Source: Verrucomicrobiota bacterium (GTDB lineage Bacteria > Verrucomicrobiota > Verrucomicrobiia > Chthoniobacterales > UBA10450). From it: a stretch of 10,849 nucleotides of DNA. Where the stretch lies: assembly GCA_003217965.1 (NCBI GenBank), contig QHNB01000206.1, positions 1-10,849 of the forward strand, in the 5' to 3' direction. A model generated the notes under the pieces. That model made no database searches. It was not told where the DNA came from and saw nothing but the letters and a program-made list of their open reading frames with translations. The position numbers and the translations under genes are program-made. Numbering within the stretch: the stretch's first letter is position 1; each line of letters opens with the position of its first letter. Below, in pieces: positions 1 through 7,144 of the stretch.

Positions 1-498
1 CGCGAAGTGCATTAGTTCGAGAACGAGGAACAATCCATCCGGCTTTACGGCGGCGAGGTATTCGCGATTGCTGATCACGACCTTGGCAATCCCGATTTTG
101 CCGGTTCCACTCAGGGCCTTGTGCAGGAGCGCATAGGCTTTTTCCCCGCCTTTTTGCGGCTCGAGAAAGTATGGCTTATAGAAAAATTTTGGATCGACTT
201 GCTCAAGATCGACAAAATCTGTGATATCGATCGAATGGGTTGATTCGATTTTAACCTTCTCGAAGTCTTCGTCGTTCAGAACCACGTAACGGCCGCGCTC
301 ATATTCGAAGCCTTTCACGATTTGATCGGCCGAGACTTCTTTCATATCGGCCTAGGCAACCTTTTTGTATTTGATCGGGCTAAGATCGCTGCGGCGCAGT
401 TGTCGAAAACTGAGCTTCTCTTCCCGCGTGGCAGGGTAAACGGAGATTGGGATATACACTAATCCGAAGCTAATGCTGCCTTTCCAAATTGGTCGCAT
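1..498 (-). pseudogene. ku: Ku protein (NHEJ DNA end-binding), interrupted by an in-frame amber codon; 3' end outside window
   Basis: Bacterial Ku forms a homodimeric ring on double-strand ends and recruits LigD. The ATG at 498 opens the typical Ku start MRPIWKGSISFGLVYIPISV, then RRSDLSPIKYKKVA. The next codon is TAG at 352-354. The same frame continues as ADMKEVSADQIVKGFEYERG, FYKPYFLEPQKGGEKAYALL and ISNREYLAAVKPDGLFLVLE to the left edge. Bacterial Ku proteins usually have Glu where the amber lies (YKRVCE or YKKVAE), so a single GAG-to-TAG change explains it. No frameshift is needed and homology is continuous on both sides. An ATG at 345, three codons after the stop, could allow restart, but the product would lack the first strands of the Ku barrel. 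The C-terminal part cannot be seen. A sequencing or assembly error is possible. Ku identity is secure; whether the gene is truly dead is not. Confidence 0.85.
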
Positions 499-762
499 AA
501 AGTTAGATAACCGCGCACCTTACGAGGCTTTGCCGCCCGTTGTCAACGCCGCGGATTAGTCACTGCGAGCAACATACAGGCCACGCCGTTCCGAACCGTA
601 AGCTAGGCTCTCGTTGGGTCAGGCTTTTTGTTTCCGCTCGCAGCGATTGCACACGCGCCCGAGTTCGTTCTGCGTCGCGGTCAACCTAGATGGGCTTACG
701 AGGCTGGCAAACCGGCGCTCGTCGTCTGACGATAGTCTCAAACGAAGTCGTCGAGTAGTTAA
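499..762. other. Spacer between the unknown gene at 763-1938 and ku
   Basis: This 264-base gap precedes ku on the minus strand. I see no convincing promoter, terminator or RNA gene in it. The frame of the upstream gene stays open for 47 codons after its TGA (762 down to 622, stop at 619-621) and ends in a CxxC-containing basic tail, VCNRCERKQKA. This may be chance or the remnant of a longer C terminus. Confidence 0.4.
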
Positions 763-1938
763 TCAGTGATGGCCGCCACCGAGTCCGCCTACGGCATTAC
801 TGACGCCGCCGAGCGCGCCACCGACTGTTCCACCAACGCTTCCACCCAAGCCACCAAGCGAACCACCCGGACCGCCGAGACCACCTGCGGCACCCCCGAT
901 GGCGCCGCCAAATCCTCCGCCCGCTCCGCTAAGAGCATTGCCAGCCCCGACGGTGCCCAAGGATCCTCCGCTTGATCCGCTTCCAAAAGTTTGAGCTCCA
1001 AGTCCGGTTCTAATCACGCTAGCGCCTGCCGTAGCCGCAGTTGATCGTACCGTGCCGGCTCCCGTCTCCACAAGATTTCCACTTTTCGTGACACCCTTAA
1101 CCACTTGACCAGCATTGTTTGCGATCGCTTTTGCACTCTTTGTCACGGTGCGCACGATCACGGTTTCGCGGATTATACGAACGATGTGTTCTGGTTGTGT
1201 GGTGACAGTTGCAGTCACTGTTTGAACCGGTGACGGTAAAGCCTTCAATAATTGTTGTGTCAAGCCATCAACTCCTGGGCCAGGGAACCCTGTCGTTGGA
1301 ACAGTATTCGGAACGTCAGGTGAAAGATTGCCGGGGACCAAGTCATTAGAAGCTAGAGTTAGTGAGTCGGGCTCGCCGGCTTGAGTATTAGGAGCCGATG
1401 CTCCGGGGGAGATAGGATCAAGTGGAGCCCACTTATCGGGAAGATCGTTATTCGATGGAGGCCGAAGCTTCTCTCCTATTTTTAGCTTTGGAACGCCATT
1501 AAGTTGTAAGATGTTGCGATCAATCTTGCCTGCGCCCGCATCCATTCTAGCGCTGGCAACATCGTGGGATCGGCGGAAGAGTGAAGCGATGGATTCGGCG
1601 TTCTCGAAGAGCAACACTGAGCACAAGAATGCGCCGATCGCTGATAATCCAATGACGAGCGGCGAGCCGAGTAAAGAGTTTCTGGAAGGTGCTGGGCGCG
1701 ATAATTCCGCATTCGCATTGAACTGGGGGAACACCGATTCAGGCTTTAAAGCCGGAATTGGCGAAGCGGCTGGCAACGACTCCTGGTAGAGAGCGTCAGC
1801 ACTTTTTTCGGTTAGCCCGTCTTGACTCACAAACCCGGTAACTTGATTTTGCAGCATTTTTTGTTCCGCTGCAGATCTGTGGATGTCTCGCAAGTACCTC
1901 AAACCTTGATGATTACCGCGAGAATTGTTCCTGACCAA
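763..1938 (-). CDS. Hypothetical single-anchor membrane protein with glycine-rich C-terminal tail
   Basis: I do not recognise the family. The 391-residue frame has a polar N terminus (1-90), one membrane segment at about 93-111 (AIGAFLCSVLLFENAE at its end), a Pro/Ser/Asn-rich stretch (about 160-240), a Val/Thr/Lys-rich segment with likely helical repeats (about 250-310) and a tail from about 318 made of GG-x repeats, ending GGLGGGHH. Only one hydrophobic segment is present, so it is probably an anchored protein with a long flexible extracytoplasmic or cytoplasmic arm; sidedness is unclear. The TTG at 1938 is the earliest start, because an in-frame TAG lies two codons upstream; ATG at codon 28 (1857) is an alternative. 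It follows the related gene at 1973-2788 by 34 bases in the same direction, so both are probably co-transcribed. The GG-x tail could be structural or adhesive, but nothing shows a function. Confidence 0.6.
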   Translation of the reverse strand: MVRNNSRGNHQGLRYLRDIHRSAAEQKMLQNQVTGFVSQDGLTEKSADALYQESLPAASPIPALKPESVFPQFNANAELSRPAPSRNSLLGSPLVIGLSAIGAFLCSVLLFENAESIASLFRRSHDVASARMDAGAGKIDRNILQLNGVPKLKIGEKLRPPSNNDLPDKWAPLDPISPGASAPNTQAGEPDSLTLASNDLVPGNLSPDVPNTVPTTGFPGPGVDGLTQQLLKALPSPVQTVTATVTTQPEHIVRIIRETVIVRTVTKSAKAIANNAGQVVKGVTKSGNLVETGAGTVRSTAATAGASVIRTGLGAQTFGSGSSGGSLGTVGAGNALSGAGGGFGGAIGGAAGGLGGPGGSLGGLGGSVGGTVGGALGGVSNAVGGLGGGHH

Positions 1939-1972
1939 CGACTACAACCTGCCCGAGCCCGTCCTGGTGCTG

Positions 1973-2788
1973 CTACGGAGCGCGTAATCGACGTGAATCC
2001 GATTCTCTTCGTTGAAATCTACGCCCTGCGTCACCCCGCGAACGAGTGGCCGAATCAGCCGGAATTGCCTTTTTCATTGGTTGCCCAGCGGCTGCTTGCC
2101 AGGACAAAGGAAACCACAACGTAGCCTTGGTTCTTCTCCTAAGCGACCTGCGCGCCGCGACCCGCCGGGAACTGGTACTGGCCAGTCCGGAACCTAGAAA
2201 AAAGTGGCGAGACCAAATTGACCAGAAGGAGGCAATCGATTTTACGCTGCGACTCGCCCGTCTTACCAAACGTCGTTTGAACCTCGCCACGTGTCGTTTC
2301 TGCGTTTTCTCTGCCGTAGTGCGAACCATGCTGCGGGTTTGAGTCGCAGTTTCGCTACCGATTTTTTGGGACGCAACCATTTCTGATGCCTCACTCAAGT
2401 CTCGAAGGCTAACAGAGGGTGGAGCACATAGCGGCAAACGAACCGCAACATCGAATGGCTCAGATTGTTGGACCGACAGGGCCTGATCAGGCGGTTGGGA
2501 AATCATGGGGAGATCGCAGAGGTCGTCTCCGATTCGAAAAGCTGAAAGCTGACCTAAGTGGAAGTCGCAGTTCGGTATCGCTGCCGGCTCCTCCATTGTT
2601 TTCGCCGCGACGTAAACATTGCGTTTCCAATGCTTAAACAGACTTGGGCGCTCCGCTCGCTCGAAAAAGAATATTGAGGAAATCAGGCCGCCGAAGGCGC
2701 ACAGAAATAAGATGACTGTCAGGTTTCCACTCTTCCGCACTTTCGCGGATGGAATTCTCGGTTGCTGGATCACGAAACCCGAGATCAA
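1973..2788 (-). CDS. Hypothetical single-anchor membrane protein, diverged paralogue of the downstream gene; 5' end probably frameshifted
   Basis: Family not recognised. The frame gives 271 residues from a TTG at 2788, with one membrane segment at about 24-42 (AFGGLISSIFFFERAE at 31-46) and an Arg-rich tail after about 165. It shares three motifs in order with the protein at 763-1938: the membrane segment ending xFExAE followed by SLF, a [KR]IG[ED]xL motif 38-39 residues later, and [TS][KR]SxKxIA (180-186 here, 267-273 there). The start is weak. A better N terminus, from ATG 2819 (MATEFPDDPEVDLGFRDPAT, then ENSIRESAEE), lies in the neighbouring frame. One extra base between about 2795 and 2725 would join it to the membrane segment and give about 280 residues. 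The Arg/Trp-rich C-terminal third is unusual and may itself be out of frame or decaying. Confidence 0.45.
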   Translation of the reverse strand: MISGFVIQQPRIPSAKVRKSGNLTVILFLCAFGGLISSIFFFERAERPSLFKHWKRNVYVAAKTMEEPAAIPNCDFHLGQLSAFRIGDDLCDLPMISQPPDQALSVQQSEPFDVAVRLPLCAPPSVSLRDLSEASEMVASQKIGSETATQTRSMVRTTAEKTQKRHVARFKRRLVRRASRSVKSIASFWSIWSRHFFLGSGLASTSSRRVAARRSLRRRTKATLWFPLSWQAAAGQPMKKAIPADSATRSRGDAGRRFQRRESDSRRLRAP

Positions 2789-2819
2789 CCTCCGGATCGT
2801 CCGGAAATTCAGTAGCCAT

Positions 2820-3435
2820 CAATAATGCACCCGTGGCTATTACAGCAATTATCATTCCACTGGTATTTGTATAGTAAATCCAGGCGCTGCCCCCACTTGA
2901 CACATTTGATGGTCCTTCAGACGGCCAACGGACTCCGTCGGGGACATAACGCTTTTCCCTGTCGTGGTCACCGCCGATGAAAGCTGCAGAGGGCCGGGTT
3001 ACCGAACGGCCGCACTTCGAGAAAAACGAACCGAGCGGCACTAATTCCACGGTCATAGCCTTGGAAGCCACCGACCCACCCAAGGCAGTTGGTGCTTATC
3101 CTATATCAGGGAACCTTGTTAAAAGCAGCGACTCGAAAAGTTACTTCAGCTACGTTCTATCCAGAATTCCGGTAATCCACCTACTTCAGCAAAAATGAAC
3201 GCAGCCCTGTTCCGCAAATGCGAAAGATAAATTCCATTGACGTTTATCGCGGCAAAAACCCAGCATCGTTCTATGTGCCGTCGCGGCCTCTAGACGGAGG
3301 ATTACATCGTTACACCTGCACCTTTTACACAGCCGACTTAACGCGTGTGCTACGCCGGCGCATAAGGCATATCCGCGACTCCAAGGAATCACAGGGTCTA
3401 ACGATCACATACGACCGTAGGAAAACACACCGGCT
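2820..3435. other. 616-base stretch without a convincing gene
   Basis: Several short open frames exist on both strands, but none shows a family motif and most need TTG or GTG starts. The best is the minus frame 2634-3083, which carries a hydrophobic run TSGMIIAVIATGALLM immediately before the candidate start (2819) of the gene to its left. It may be an upstream extension of that gene rather than a separate protein. A plus-strand TTGACA at 2897-2902 has no matching -10 box. No tRNA-like T-loop, tandem repeat or strong terminator hairpin was seen. The stretch may hold the promoters of the minus-strand pair and of the plus-strand yggS cluster. Confidence 0.4.
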
Positions 3436-4116
3436 GTGAGTGGAACTCCTGAACGGCTCGAGGAAGTTCGGGCTGAAATAGAACAAGCCGCCGCTAAGTC
3501 CGGACGGAACGTAGAAGAAATCGAATTGATCGCCGTCTCCAAGGCGCACAACGCCGAGAAAATCCGTGAAGCCATGGCCGCCAAGCAGTTATTATTTGGC
3601 GAAAGCAAAGTCCAGGAAGCGCGTAGCAAGATTCCACTGCTGCCATCCCATTTGCGCTGGCATTTCATTGGACATCTGCAAAAGAACAAAGTTCGTCACG
3701 CTCTTCCGCTCTTTGAGTTGATTCACAGTATCGATTCGGTCGATCTGGCTAAGCAAGTCGAGCGAATCGGGAAAGAAGATGGGCTCTTCCCGCGGGTTCT
3801 ACTCCAAGTCAACGTCGCGGGCGAGACGAGCAAGTTTGGATTTAAGCCGGAGGCGCTGATAGAAAGTATGGAACAGTTGCTCGAGTTCCAACGTTTATCG
3901 ATCGAAGGTTTGATGACCATTGCACCGCTGGCAACGGATGCTGAAAAATCGCGTCCGCATTTTGCCCGTTTGCAATTGCTCCGGGGCGAGCTGGAGCAGA
4001 GATTCCATTTAAAATTGCCGCATCTATCCATGGGCATGAGCGATGATTTCGCCGTCGCTATCGAGGAGGGCGCAACTTTTGTCCGGATCGGAACACGAAT
4101 TTTCGGGCCGCGTTAG
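3436..4116 (+). CDS. yggS: YggS/PLPBP-family pyridoxal 5'-phosphate homeostasis protein
   Basis: Members of this cytoplasmic family bind PLP on a single alanine-racemase-like barrel and buffer vitamin B6 and amino-acid metabolism; no enzymatic turnover is established. The 226-residue length fits. The PLP lysine is K36 in LIAVSK. Other family signatures are WHFIGHLQKNK, VNVAGETSKFGF, GLMTIAP and the phosphate-binding end LSMGMSDDFAVAIEEGATFV followed by RIGTRIFG. The usual FGEN motif reads FGES (FGESKVQEARSKIP), which may be normal for its lineage. The start is the GTG at 3436: an in-frame TAG lies at 3418-3420 and the next Met is inside the first domain. A weak TAGGA lies about 13 bases upstream. 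It heads a cluster with the DUF971 gene 26 bases downstream. Confidence 0.95.
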   Translation: MSGTPERLEEVRAEIEQAAAKSGRNVEEIELIAVSKAHNAEKIREAMAAKQLLFGESKVQEARSKIPLLPSHLRWHFIGHLQKNKVRHALPLFELIHSIDSVDLAKQVERIGKEDGLFPRVLLQVNVAGETSKFGFKPEALIESMEQLLEFQRLSIEGLMTIAPLATDAEKSRPHFARLQLLRGELEQRFHLKLPHLSMGMSDDFAVAIEEGATFVRIGTRIFGPR

Positions 4117-4142
4117 AAGCGGTATCGTCCTTAACGGAAATC

Positions 4143-4454
4143 ATGTCGCTTGATCTGGAACGAGTTGAACTGATTGGGCAGGAACTTGCGATCCACTGGA
4201 AAGACGGCGAGGAAACGTTCCTTTCTCTGGAGACTCTGCGGCGGGCATGCCCATGTGCAGCTTGTGGGGGCGAGGCCGATGCATTCGGCCGAGTTCATCG
4301 ACCGCCAGTCCAATATTTGCCCGGGAGTTTTCGGCTGGAGGGATTTGTACCAGTGGGAGGGTATGCGCTCCAATTCCGCTGGGGCGACGGGCACTCGACA
4401 GGGATCTACAGTTTTGCTTATCTTCGCAGGCTCGCCTCCTCCGCCAATGAGTAA
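4143..4454 (+). CDS. DUF971 protein (gamma-butyrobetaine hydroxylase-like N-terminal domain)
   Basis: A 103-residue stand-alone copy of the small domain found at the N terminus of gamma-butyrobetaine hydroxylase. The family signature is clear: LAIHWKDGEETFLSLETLR, the cysteine cluster ACPCAAC (C36, C38, C41) and FRWGDGHSTGIYSFAYLRRL with H84. The three Cys and the His are the expected zinc ligands. Stand-alone bacterial members are often linked with iron-sulfur or Mrp-type proteins, but nothing here shows such a partner. The start ATG at 4143 has GGAA six to nine bases upstream. The gene follows yggS by 26 bases and its last codons overlap the next gene by 8 bases, so the three are probably one transcription unit. 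The molecular role is unknown. Confidence 0.9.
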   Translation: MSLDLERVELIGQELAIHWKDGEETFLSLETLRRACPCAACGGEADAFGRVHRPPVQYLPGSFRLEGFVPVGGYALQFRWGDGHSTGIYSFAYLRRLASSANE

Positions 4455-4806
4455 TCTCTCAAAAATCCTGTGGATTAGCGCGATGTTGTTAATTTGTGGA
4501 ATCGGAATATTCGCAGGCAATCGCCCCAACTTTCTTATCGGCGGCAACGGCGCTGCTATGACCGAGGCAAGATTCTCAACCGCTGCAATCGAGGCAGAAC
4601 TTCGCGGGGCTTATCCGGAATTTAGCGGTGCCATAAACATTGAGCTGGGACTTGCGAGAACGACGAGTAGTAGCTCCATTCTCGAATTAACGGTGACCGA
4701 TCGCTCTGGCAATAGTTACGTATGCCTGATCCGGCGAACTACTTCTGGCTGGAAAATCGAACGGACTAACCGATTAAAGATCGCATTAAAAGGCATCATC
4801 ATTTAG
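4447..4806 (+). CDS. Small hypothetical protein with N-terminal membrane anchor or signal peptide
   Basis: The protein has 119 residues starting MSNLSKILWISAMLLICGIG. One hydrophobic segment (about 5-24) serves as an anchor or uncleaved signal. A soluble domain follows that reads like a small alpha-beta fold (ARFSTAAIEAELRGAYPEFS, SILELTVTDRSGNSYVCLIR, SGWKIERTNRLKIALKGIII). I do not recognise a family. The ATG at 4447 lies inside the last codons of the DUF971 gene (8-base overlap), which argues for translational coupling and for this start over the longer same-frame opening at 4174 that would lie wholly on top of DUF971. Its TAG (4804-4806) touches the stop of the convergent manA. The domain could bind a ligand outside the membrane, but that is a guess. 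Confidence 0.7.
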   Translation: MSNLSKILWISAMLLICGIGIFAGNRPNFLIGGNGAAMTEARFSTAAIEAELRGAYPEFSGAINIELGLARTTSSSSILELTVTDRSGNSYVCLIRRTTSGWKIERTNRLKIALKGIII

Positions 4807-5685
4807 CTATTCCGGGACCGTAATTCGCAGTAGCTCAGAACTCGAACCTACGTTTCGGACAACGCGGTTAGCGGCCTTCGCCGGAAGGAGAAAGAATTCC
4901 CCGGCGCGGAATAAGGACCCGCCGCACTCCAGTTCGCCGGAGAGACAACAGGAAATAGCGAAGGTTCCCGGGGGCGCAAGTTCGCGCCCGGAGTCGATTT
5001 GCCACCGATCGATGGAAAACAAATCGTGAGAGATAATGGATTCGTTGTTTGCAGCGATGGGGGCTGGGCTGCAATCGGTGAAATCGATGCAGCGCAGGGC
5101 TTGTTTGATATGCAACTGGCGGGGCTGCCCGGCTTCATCGACCCGATTCCAATCAAATACGCGATAAGTGGTGTCGCTATTTTCTTGCACTTCCACGATC
5201 AAGTTTCCTTCGCCAATGGCATGCATCCGGCCGCTCGGAATGAGAAAAGCATCGCCCGTTTTGACCCGGAGTCGTTGAACAAGCTCGGCCGCGCGGCCGG
5301 AAGGTAGCGCTGCTTCAAACGTCTCGCGCGCAATCGGTTTTTGCAGGCCGAGATATAATTCCGCGTCGGGCGCAGCATGGGCGATGAACCAAGCCTCCGT
5401 TTTTGATTCCCCGCCAAGCGAATTAGCCACCCGCACCGGCGGATGGACCTGCAAAGAGAGCTTTTCCCGGCAATCGAGCAATTTAACGAGTAATGGAAAG
5501 CGGGGCGCCTCCCGAATCTCGCCAAACATTTCTTGACGAAAATTCAACCAGAGATCATGAAGTGATCGGCCAGCGAGCGGGCCGTTCCGAACGATGCTTT
5601 GCGTCTCCGCGCGGTCGACGATCTCCCACGATTCCCCAATCTGTTTCCCGGGGGGAAGACGTTTGCCATAAAGCGTTACAAGGCG
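4807..5685 (-). CDS. manA: Class I mannose-6-phosphate isomerase, N terminus missing or scrambled
   Basis: This zinc enzyme interconverts mannose-6-phosphate and fructose-6-phosphate in the cytosol, feeding GDP-mannose synthesis or mannose use. Recognisable sequence starts at RLVTLYGKRLPPGKQIGESW and continues with FPLLVKLLDCREKLSLQVHP (zinc-ligand QVH), SKTEAWFIAHA (Glu ligand), FLIPSGRMHAIGEGNLIVEV (His ligand) and ENSDTTYRVFDWNR, so the catalytic core is intact. The final cupin domain ends LLRITVPE. About 23 N-terminal residues, normally carrying a WGG motif, are not found in any frame upstream. The frame stays open to an ATG at 5862, but that extension is antisense to the MFS gene and matches nothing. 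No ATG, GTG or TTG lies in frame close to 5685. The gene may be 5'-truncated by a rearrangement, start at a non-standard codon such as CTG 5751, or contain a sequencing error. Confidence 0.8.
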   Translation of the reverse strand, partial: RLVTLYGKRLPPGKQIGESWEIVDRAETQSIVRNGPLAGRSLHDLWLNFRQEMFGEIREAPRFPLLVKLLDCREKLSLQVHPPVRVANSLGGESKTEAWFIAHAAPDAELYLGLQKPIARETFEAALPSGRAAELVQRLRVKTGDAFLIPSGRMHAIGEGNLIVEVQENSDTTYRVFDWNRVDEAGQPRQLHIKQALRCIDFTDCSPAPIAANNESIISHDLFSIDRWQIDSGRELAPPGTFAISCCLSGELECGGSLFRAGEFFLLPAKAANRVVRNVGSSSELLRITVPE

Positions 5686-5710
5686 GCACCGCGATTTCCT
5701 TTGTCCCGCG

Positions 5711-7144
5711 ATGCCAACAACGGAATGGGTCGAGACGTATATTCCGGCCAGGCTTGATCGATTGCCGTGGAGTCCATGGCATTGGCTAATCGTTATTGCT
5801 TTGGGTGCGACGTGGATCCTCGACGGACTCGAAGTGACTCTGGCTGGCGCGCTCGGCGGCATTTTGACCTATCGAGAAACTCTCGCGTTAAGTGATGCGC
5901 AGGTCGGAGCCAGTGCCACCGCCTACCTTGCTGGCGCGGTCGTTGGCGCGCTCATGTTTGGTTATGCAACGGATCGACTAGGACGAAAGAAATTATTCTT
6001 CGTTACCGTCGGGGTTTACTTAACCGCGACCGCCCTAACCGCCTTTTCCTGGAATTTTTGGAGTTACGCACTCTTTCGTGCGCTTACGGGAGCGGGAATC
6101 GGGGGAGAATACGCTGCCATCAATTCAGCCATCGATGAACTTATTCCGGCGCGCGTGCGCGGTCGGGTCGATCTCATCATCAACGGCAGCTACTGGATTG
6201 GTGCCGCGCTGGGCTCGGCCGCGACTGTGGTGCTCCTCAATCCTTACCTATTCCCGGTCTGGCTTGGGTGGCGGTTTGTTTTCGGAATTGGCGCAGCCCT
6301 CGGATTGATTGTCATGTTTTTTCGGCAATGGGTCCCGGAAAGCCCGCGCTGGTTGATAGTGCATGGGCACGCGAAAGAAGCGGAACGGATCGTGGCACAG
6401 GTTGAAGAGGCCGTTAGTCTGCATTTCGAAGGACTAATCCCCTCAGCAATGCCACTAGTACGAATCCGCGCTCGCAAAAGAACCCCGTGGCGGGAAATTT
6501 GGGAAACCATCGCGCATAAATATCGCGTTCGATCATTGCTTGGCTTTGTCTTGATGGTGGCACAGGCATTTTTTTACAACGCGATATTTTTCACCTACAC
6601 GCTTGTTTTAATCCGTTTCTACAACGTGGGGGCGGCGCAGGTTAGCGCTTACCTTTTGCCATTTGCTCTCGGCAACGTCCTTGGCCCGCTCTTAATTGGG
6701 CGTTTTTTCGACACCATCGGGCGCAAGCCAATGATTATCGCCACTTATCTAGGGTCGGGAATCTTGCTCGCCCTCAGTGGCTGGCTTTTTCGGGCGGGGC
6801 TGTTGACGGCACAAACGCAGACGCTCGCTTGGACCATGATCTTTTTCGTTGCTTCTGCCGCGGCCAGTTCGGCCTACCTGACCGTTAGCGAAATTTTCCC
6901 GCTGGAGATTCGCGCGCTCGCAATCGCAATTTTTTATTCGGTTGGAACGTTAGCGGGTGGCGTTTTTGCTCCCTTGATTTTTGGCGCCATCATTGGCAGC
7001 GGTTCTCGAAACGCGCTCTTTGCCGGTTATCTTTTCGGCGCCGCGTTGATGATTTGCGCAGCGCTAGTAGAAGCTTGGATCGGAGTGAAAGCGGAACGGC
7101 GATCGCTCGAGAGCATCGCCGCCCCATTGTCGAGTGCGCCGTGA
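5711..7144 (+). CDS. Major facilitator superfamily transporter (sugar/metabolite:H+ symporter type)
   Basis: A 477-residue integral membrane protein with the hydrophobic pattern of twelve helices. It should move a small organic solute with protons, but the substrate cannot be read from the sequence. Motif A, GYATDRLGRK, is at 84-93 and its repeat in the second half, GRFFDTIGRK, at 330-339. GIGGEYAA (129-136), RGRVD (150-154) and PESPRWL (209-215) mark the sugar/metabolite symporter branch. A cytoplasmic loop of about 60 residues follows PESPRWL. The N-terminal ARLDRLPWSPWHWL and WILDGLEVT resemble the usual start region of such proteins, which supports ATG 5711. There is no Shine-Dalgarno sequence and no spacer from the divergent manA, so the promoter position is unclear. 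The stop overlaps the GTG of the vanZ-like gene, indicating co-translation. Confidence 0.92.
   Translation: MPTTEWVETYIPARLDRLPWSPWHWLIVIALGATWILDGLEVTLAGALGGILTYRETLALSDAQVGASATAYLAGAVVGALMFGYATDRLGRKKLFFVTVGVYLTATALTAFSWNFWSYALFRALTGAGIGGEYAAINSAIDELIPARVRGRVDLIINGSYWIGAALGSAATVVLLNPYLFPVWLGWRFVFGIGAALGLIVMFFRQWVPESPRWLIVHGHAKEAERIVAQVEEAVSLHFEGLIPSAMPLVRIRARKRTPWREIWETIAHKYRVRSLLGFVLMVAQAFFYNAIFFTYTLVLIRFYNVGAAQVSAYLLPFALGNVLGPLLIGRFFDTIGRKPMIIATYLGSGILLALSGWLFRAGLLTAQTQTLAWTMIFFVASAAASSAYLTVSEIFPLEIRALAIAIFYSVGTLAGGVFAPLIFGAIIGSGSRNALFAGYLFGAALMICAALVEAWIGVKAERRSLESIAAPLSSAP

Noticed and set aside
352..354. Amber codon as a sign of an alternative genetic code
   Set aside because: TAG ends at least four other genes in the window at sensible positions, and no other gene has internal TAG codons.
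766..1001. Open frames on the plus strand and a second minus frame over the glycine-rich tail
   Set aside because: They are by-products of the GC-rich GG-x repeats; the translations are low-complexity with no domain.
2897..2902. TTGACA as a plus-strand promoter -35 box
   Set aside because: No -10-like hexamer lies 16-18 bases downstream and no gene begins nearby.
2634..3083. Separate 149-residue membrane protein on the minus strand
   Set aside because: It needs a TTG start, overlaps the paralogue's membrane region in another frame, and its best part is better explained as the displaced N terminus of that gene.
4174..4446. Longer start for the small anchored protein, giving 210 residues
   Set aside because: The extension lies entirely over the DUF971 gene, whose motifs are unambiguous, and the ATG at 4447 begins a proper hydrophobic anchor.
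5686..5862. Using ATG 5862 as the manA start
   Set aside because: The extra residues are antisense to the first helix region of the MFS transporter and show no mannose-6-phosphate isomerase features.
7054..7140. Upstream start for the vanZ-like gene
   Set aside because: It would read 87 bases inside the MFS coding sequence; the GTG overlapping the MFS stop gives the normal family length.
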